Assembly: GCA_023439185.1 (NCBI GenBank)
Contig: JAEXOR010000025.1
Location: 1-64,000 of the forward strand
From: Bacillota bacterium
Lineage (GTDB): Bacteria; Bacillota; Desulfotomaculia; Desulfotomaculales; Desulfallaceae
DNA: 64,000 nt
Direction of reading: 5' to 3'
Positions 59,734 to 64,000 of this stretch are shown here, in pieces; the first letter of the stretch is position 1; each line of letters begins with the position of its first letter. The notes below the pieces were generated by a model. That model was not told the DNA's origin, did no database searches, and saw nothing but the letters and a program-made list of their open reading frames with translations. Both the position numbers and the translations under genes were made by a program.

Positions 59734-60918
59734 TCAGCCGCGCACCATGGCGTCGGTCATTTTGACCACCCTGACCATTTCCTTCACATCGTGGACCCGG
59801 ACGATGTCCGCTCCGTTGACGATGCCCAAGACCACCGTGGCGGCCGTTCCCTCAACCCGCTGGTCGGCAGGCAGATCCAAAGTTTTGCCGATTAAGGACT
59901 TGCGGGAGGTGCCCAGCAGAACGGGCAATCCCAGGCAGTCCAATTCCCGCATCCGGCGCATCACTTCAATGTTCTGCTCCACCGTTTTACCGAACCCGAT
60001 ACCGGGATCGATGATGATATTTTCCCGGGGCACGCCAGCAGACACCGCCATGTCAATGCTTTCCTCAAAAAAACGCACCATGTCGCCCATTATATCCTGG
60101 TACGCCGTACCATGCTGGTTATGCATCATCACCAGGGGAGCGCCGGATTCGGCACATAGCAGGGCCAGCGCCGAATCCGCCCTAAGTGACCATTGATCAT
60201 TGACAATATGGGCGCCCTCCTCCAGGGCCCGGCGGGCCACTTCGGCCTTGGTGGTGTCAATGCTGACGGGCACTTTTACTTCCCGCACCAGCGCCCGCAA
60301 TACCGGCAGCACCCGGTCCAATTCTTCTTCAACCCCCACCGGGACGTGCCCGGGACGGGTGGACTCTCCGCCCACGTCGATAATATCGGCCCCTTCAGCC
60401 TCCATTTGCCGGGCATGGGCCAGGGCGGTTTCGACATCGCTGTACTTGCCCCCGTCGGAAAAAGAATCGGGAGTAATATTTAAAATCCCCATCACCAGGG
60501 TTCTCTCACCCAGGGTGATACTCCTACCCCGGCATTCCAGAGTCCGCGGCTTGCGGCCCCGCAGGTTGTGCAGAATTTCCTCCAACTGACCGGCCAGCCG
60601 GGCCAGGCCAAAGGGCTGCATACGCAGCTTTCTGATTACCGCCCGGTACTGCCTTTCCGTGCCCATCATCAGGACGTCGGTTTTCTCCACCGAAGCATCC
60701 ACGGTCCCCCGGGCCACAGCGGCGTCCCCGCCCTTGCTCAGCATTTCCTGTTTGAGTATGTTGGCCTGCCTGGGTGAAAGGTCATATATTTTAATCAAAC
60801 GATACAGCGCCTTGGCTTCCATCAGGGCGGCGCCGGCGCTGTCGGCGCCTGTTTTGATCAGTTCCGCCCGCACGCCGGCCGGTTCGGCCGCCGACAGGCT
60901 ATGGATGTTGAAACGCAA
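59734..60918 (-). CDS. folP: Dihydropteroate synthase with N-terminal extension
   Basis: The 394-aa protein starts at a TTG (60918) after GAGGAGGG. The DHPS barrel begins near residue 130: LVMGILNITPDSFSDGGKYS, DIIDVGGESTRPGHVPVGVE, VPVSIDTTKAEVARRAL, IIDPGIGFGKTVEQN and RVHDVKEMVRVVKM. All pterin and p-aminobenzoate residues look conserved. The extra 125 residues at the N-terminus (helical, LYRLIKIYDLSPRQANILKQ) are common in Clostridia and have no known function. First of the folP-folB-folK group. Confidence 0.93.
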   Translation of the reverse strand: MRFNIHSLSAAEPAGVRAELIKTGADSAGAALMEAKALYRLIKIYDLSPRQANILKQEMLSKGGDAAVARGTVDASVEKTDVLMMGTERQYRAVIRKLRMQPFGLARLAGQLEEILHNLRGRKPRTLECRGRSITLGERTLVMGILNITPDSFSDGGKYSDVETALAHARQMEAEGADIIDVGGESTRPGHVPVGVEEELDRVLPVLRALVREVKVPVSIDTTKAEVARRALEEGAHIVNDQWSLRADSALALLCAESGAPLVMMHNQHGTAYQDIMGDMVRFFEESIDMAVSAGVPRENIIIDPGIGFGKTVEQNIEVMRRMRELDCLGLPVLLGTSRKSLIGKTLDLPADQRVEGTAATVVLGIVNGADIVRVHDVKEMVRVVKMTDAMVRG

Positions 60919-60989
60919 CCCCTTTTCCCTCCTCGAGTAATCTCATTCATTTATGTTTTATTTTTTATCCTGACTCCTGACTACCGCCT

Positions 60990-61514
60990 TTAATAAAGCA
61001 GATGACTGGCGACGGCCATGCGGTGGATTTTATGACATTCGGCCCGGGCTGCGCACCTGCTGCACGGACGGGAGAGGTCGTCGGCCGTACAAAGATATTG
61101 GCCCAGCAGGCTGGCTTCCCGCCCGCCGGAGCGGTGCTCCCGGATGGCAGTGACGATGATCTCCTTTTCGGCGGCGTTATAACCGGCCCGATCCAACACC
61201 GGCCCGGCCATCAACGAGCCGGTGAGGGCATGGTCCTCTCCGGTCTCATATTCCTTCCACCGGGCCATATCGTGCAATAATCCCGCGGCGTAAACCACTT
61301 CCTTGACAGTATCCTTTTTAGGCACGCCTTCCCGGGTCGCAGCCGCTTCCCCACCGCTTGAATTTTCCAACACCAGCATATATGTTATCCGGGCCACGTC
61401 CAGCATATGCCGCAGATCGTGCCTGCAGAACCGCCTTTCCTTCTCCAGGGCGGCATTATTGGCCAGGCATTGTTGATACCAGGGATCTTTTAGAATTTTA
61501 TCCACCCGGTACAA
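60990..61514 (-). CDS. HD-domain phosphohydrolase
   Basis: I use the TTG at 61514, with GGGAAGGA 5 bp before; longer starts up to an ATG at 61568 are possible. The product has the HD metal motif: ERRFCRHDLRHMLDVARITY, YAAGLLHDMARWKEYETGED with HD, and IVTAIREHRSGG. A Cys-rich C-terminus (CSRCAARAECHKI) may bind an Fe-S or zinc site. It is a cytoplasmic hydrolase of unknown nucleotide or phosphoester substrate. It is the gene upstream of folP, 71 bp away. Confidence 0.85.
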   Translation of the reverse strand: MYRVDKILKDPWYQQCLANNAALEKERRFCRHDLRHMLDVARITYMLVLENSSGGEAAATREGVPKKDTVKEVVYAAGLLHDMARWKEYETGEDHALTGSLMAGPVLDRAGYNAAEKEIIVTAIREHRSGGREASLLGQYLCTADDLSRPCSRCAARAECHKIHRMAVASHLLY

Positions 61515-61593
61515 AACAATCCTTCCCTTCCCATGACAAAAGCTTTCCCTTGGCTTACCCCGGCACACTTGGAGTTTTAAGGTAACGATCCGA

Positions 61594-61622
61594 AAAAAAT
61601 AAGGGAGTTTTACTCCCTTACT
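61594..61622 (-). terminator. Rho-independent terminator after DUF134 gene
   Basis: TAAGGGAG pairs with CTCCCTTA over a TAAAA loop, followed by seven T residues on the minus strand. It starts about 14 bp beyond the DUF134 stop. Confidence 0.85.
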
Positions 61623-61635
61623 TCAAGGTTTCCAT

Positions 61636-62100
61636 TTAATTTTCCTGCTGCCTCTTTTGCCAACGACAGCCCATCGGCCGTCCTTCTTCGCTGAGCCGGA
61701 ACACCTCGCTGCCCTGACATTGGGGACAGCTCATCTCGGAGCCCCGCGGCCCGACGCCGCATGGCAATTCCCAATCGTTACCGCAGTCAAAACATTTGAA
61801 GCGGCGCATGACCACCTCGTAATTTCCGCCCTCCACCCGGATGGCTTTGCCTTCCACCAGGGCTTCGGCCACTTTGGAACGGGCCGCCGACAGTATGCGG
61901 TGGTAAGTGGGGCGGGATACCCCCATTTTTTCAGCGCAGGCCTCCTGTTCCAACCCCAGTGAATCTTTCAGCCTGATCGCTTCCAATTCTTCAACCGTCA
62001 TTTGCACTACTTCCAATTCGCTGGCCGGTACACCGGCCGGTTTAAAAAATGTCTTTTCGGGCATGAATTCTACGCGGCGGCACTTAGGCGGCCTGGACAT
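61636..62100 (-). CDS. DUF134 (UPF0251) regulator with zinc ribbon
   Basis: The 154-aa protein begins MSRPPKCRRVEFMPEKTFFK and has a helix-turn-helix (EACAEKMGVSRPTYHRILSA). A C-terminal Cys-rich domain follows (FKCFDCGNDWELPCGVG ... MSCPQCQG). DUF134 proteins are small DNA-binding regulators in Firmicutes and archaea. It is followed by a good terminator. Function unknown; it may respond to metal or redox state through the cysteines. Confidence 0.88.
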   Translation of the reverse strand: MSRPPKCRRVEFMPEKTFFKPAGVPASELEVVQMTVEELEAIRLKDSLGLEQEACAEKMGVSRPTYHRILSAARSKVAEALVEGKAIRVEGGNYEVVMRRFKCFDCGNDWELPCGVGPRGSEMSCPQCQGSEVFRLSEEGRPMGCRWQKRQQEN

Positions 62101-62296
62101 AAGGTATACACTCCGTTTCAGTTATATTTAAGAGGATATTCGAAAAGGTGTGTCCCCTTTCCTGATGGTCTATCGCGCTCCTTTTCGAACATTCACTTTA
62201 AGTTTTCACTAAGCACAGTTTAACTATATATGTATTGTAGTTCTATTGCAAACATTGTTTTTCCTGCCAGAGTTTCGATAGTTTTCAATCAAAGTT

Positions 62297-62328
62297 GACA
62301 AAAGGGGCTCCCGTGGGAGCCCCTTTGC
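62297..62328 (-). terminator. Rho-independent terminator after fhs
   Basis: AAAGGGGCTCCC and GGGAGCCCCTTT form a 12-bp stem with a short CGT loop, 24 bp beyond the fhs stop. The gap 62101-62296 contains no gene. Confidence 0.8.
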
Positions 62329-62351
62329 TACACGCTAAATTATTTTTGATT

Positions 62352-64000
62352 TTAGAACAGACCCAGAACTTTGCCGGTATCTGTATCGACGTCGATCCGG
62401 CGGTAGGCGGGGTCGGAACTGGTACCGGGCATCAGGCTGATGGTACCGGTCATCGGGCACAGGAACTTGGCGCCGGCGAAGATGAGTACGTCACGCACCG
62501 GCAGCGTCCATCCCTTGGGCACGCCCTTCTTGGCGGGGTCGGACGACAGGCTCAGGTGGGTTTTCACCATCATGGTGGCGAAGTCCTTGTACGCGGGGTT
62601 CTCTTCAAACATCTTGGCCTTGGCTTCGGCTTCCGGTGTCCAGCTTACGCCGTCAGCGCCGTAAACTTCCTTGGCGATCTTTTCAACCCGCTGCCGCAGG
62701 GGCAGTTCCAGCGGATACAGGAAGTTGAAGTTAACTTTGTCGTTGCAGGCGTCGATAACGGCGTCGGCCAGTTCCAGCGCGCCGTCGCCGCCCTTGGCCC
62801 AGTGCTCGGACAGGGCGCAGCGGGCTCCGGCAGCCTCGGCGGCCCGGCGAACCGCGGCGATTTCATCTTTGGTGTCGGTATGGAAAGCGTTGATGCAGAC
62901 CACCGGGTTGATACCGGCTTTTTTAACGGTGTTGATGTGGTGCACCATGTTCTCGCAGCCTTTTTCAACCAGCCCGATGTTTTCCTTGACATATTCTTCG
63001 GGCAGGGGACGACCGGCCACAACGGCCGGACCACCGCCATGCATCTTGAGAGCCCGGATGGTGGAAGTCAGCACGGATACGTTCGGGGTCAGTCCGCTGA
63101 AGCGGCACTTAACGTTCCAGAACTTTTCAAACCCGATATCGGCGGCGAATCCGCTCTCAGTGATGTTGTAATCGAACATCTTGAGGGCAATGCGGTCGGC
63201 GATGATGGAGGACTGGCCGATAGCGATGTTGGCGAAGGGACCGGCGTGCACCAGCACGGGCTGGTATTCGGCGGTGCTCATCAGGGTGGGGTTGATGGCA
63301 TTACGCATGAAAGCGGTCATGGCGCCGGCCACTTCCAGGTCCCCAGTGGTTACCGGATTGCCCTTCTTGTCGTAAGCCACAATAATCTTACCGATACGCT
63401 CCCGCATATCCTTCAGGTCGGTGGCAACGGCCAAGATGGCCATGATTTCCGAACTCACGGCAATAGCGAACCTGGACTGCATCATATAACCGTCCATTTT
63501 GCCGCCGATACCGATGATAATATTGCGCAGGGCCTGGGCGCAAAAGTCGATAATCCAGTTAAACTGGACGTTGGTGGGGTCGATATCCAGGCGGCGCAGG
63601 TTACGCTTGGCCAGCTCGGCGTCATCGTAGTTGCGCTCGTGCTGCATCCGGGCGGTGAGGGCGACCATGCCCAGGTTGTGAGCGTTCATAATGTCGTTCA
63701 GGTCACCGGTGAGACCCAGGGAGAACTCGGTCATGGGAATGGCCAGCGCGTTGCCGCCGCCAGCAGCGGTGCCCTTGATATTCATTGTCGGGCCGCCGGA
63801 AGGTTGGCGGATAGCCGCGCCAGCGTTCATGCCGCGTTTACCCAAACCTTCGGCCAGACCCATGGTGGTGGTGGTTTTACCTTCACCCAGGGGGGTGGGG
63901 GTAATAGCGGTAACGTTGATATATTTACCGTCCGGCTTGTCCTTGAGACGATCAATAATCTTCATGAAGTCCAGCTTGCAGATCCGGCCCATGGGAATGA
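62352..64000 (-). CDS. fhs: Formate-tetrahydrofolate ligase (5' end cut by window)
   Basis: The frame is open to the window edge, so the N-terminus is missing; the first visible internal ATG is at 63992. Motifs include TAITPTPLGEGKTTTTMGLA (ATP-binding P-loop-like), AAIRQPSGGPTMNIKGTAAG, VHAGPFANIAIGQSSIIADR, CINAFHTDTKDEIAAVRRAA, FAGAKFLCPMTGTISLMPGT. The enzyme makes 10-formyl-THF from formate and ATP. It is the entry of the Wood-Ljungdahl methyl branch or works in reverse in syntrophs. It fits the folate genes downstream, although a terminator and DUF134 lie between. Confidence 0.95.
   Translation of the reverse strand, partial: IPMGRICKLDFMKIIDRLKDKPDGKYINVTAITPTPLGEGKTTTTMGLAEGLGKRGMNAGAAIRQPSGGPTMNIKGTAAGGGNALAIPMTEFSLGLTGDLNDIMNAHNLGMVALTARMQHERNYDDAELAKRNLRRLDIDPTNVQFNWIIDFCAQALRNIIIGIGGKMDGYMMQSRFAIAVSSEIMAILAVATDLKDMRERIGKIIVAYDKKGNPVTTGDLEVAGAMTAFMRNAINPTLMSTAEYQPVLVHAGPFANIAIGQSSIIADRIALKMFDYNITESGFAADIGFEKFWNVKCRFSGLTPNVSVLTSTIRALKMHGGGPAVVAGRPLPEEYVKENIGLVEKGCENMVHHINTVKKAGINPVVCINAFHTDTKDEIAAVRRAAEAAGARCALSEHWAKGGDGALELADAVIDACNDKVNFNFLYPLELPLRQRVEKIAKEVYGADGVSWTPEAEAKAKMFEENPAYKDFATMMVKTHLSLSSDPAKKGVPKGWTLPVRDVLIFAGAKFLCPMTGTISLMPGTSSDPAYRRIDVDTDTGKVLGLF

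Overview
The window looks like a chromosomal piece of a spore-forming, anaerobic, syntrophic or sulfate-reducing Firmicute of the Peptococcaceae / Desulfotomaculum-Pelotomaculum type. The basis is protein style: Clostridia-type S-layer proteins (SLH plus CWB2), CotF/CotH-like coat proteins, an unfused folP-folB-folK group with formate-tetrahydrofolate ligase, complex I fragments, and TAXI-TRAP/UbiD/UbiX genes as found in aromatic-degrading syntrophs. The genus is an inference. No rRNA, tRNA or CRISPR array was seen. Most genes lie on the minus strand.

Layout. 1-2.6 kb: a CotH-DUF4956-VTC trio, cut by the window start. 2.8-13.7 kb: an envelope operon read on the minus strand: DUF2442, a 1159-aa Ig/Fn3-type exoprotein, an RCC1-repeat protein and a giant GLUG/YDG/SLH/CWB2 S-layer protein. 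It carries two lesions, a -1 frameshift in the last CWB2 repeat and an out-of-frame junction between the RCC1 gene and the S-layer gene. 13.8-17.7 kb: a MalT-like LuxR regulator and an XRE-YhcG/PDDEXK nuclease pair with a frameshifted nuclease. 17.8-24.8 kb: a small integrative element (DUF6550, DUF6076, RepA-like AAA ATPase, a roughly 52-bp spaced repeat, two RHH proteins, a TnpW-like protein, a large serine recombinase). Its right end interrupts a histidine kinase gene whose response regulator is intact.

27-40 kb: metabolic and stress genes: acetate-type YaaH permease, CaiB/BaiF CoA-transferase, heterodimeric ABC exporter, CapA-like lipoprotein, ferredoxin-nitroreductase, AraC/GyrI regulator, paired membrane proteins, coat-like proteins, MBL-rhodanese, and a tiny Phd/YefM gene coupled to Uma2. 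40-50 kb: a scarred accessory region with a TetR plus rifampicin-phosphotransferase-like dikinase, Fic, DUF3795, a guanidine-I riboswitch with its SMR exporter, MazEF, a broken DUF433/DUF5615 pair, a complete nuoH with only the tail of nuoD, and a second TetR plus decayed dikinase. Several 30-65 bp pieces occur twice here, including the nuoD tail, part of nuoH and the Fic tail.

50.5-58.8 kb: a probable aromatic-acid unit: IclR regulator, fused TRAP permease, TAXI binding protein, 51-aa zinc ribbon, UbiD decarboxylase, UbiX flavin prenyltransferase, and a CBS-PAS sigma-54 activator. 58.8-64 kb: folate/C1 genes folK, folB, folP, an HD-domain protein, a DUF134 regulator and fhs (cut by the window end). 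The UbiX product (prenyl-FMN) would serve UbiD, the TAXI/TRAP system would import the acid, and the IclR and sigma-54 proteins are the likely regulators. Substrates cannot be read from sequence.
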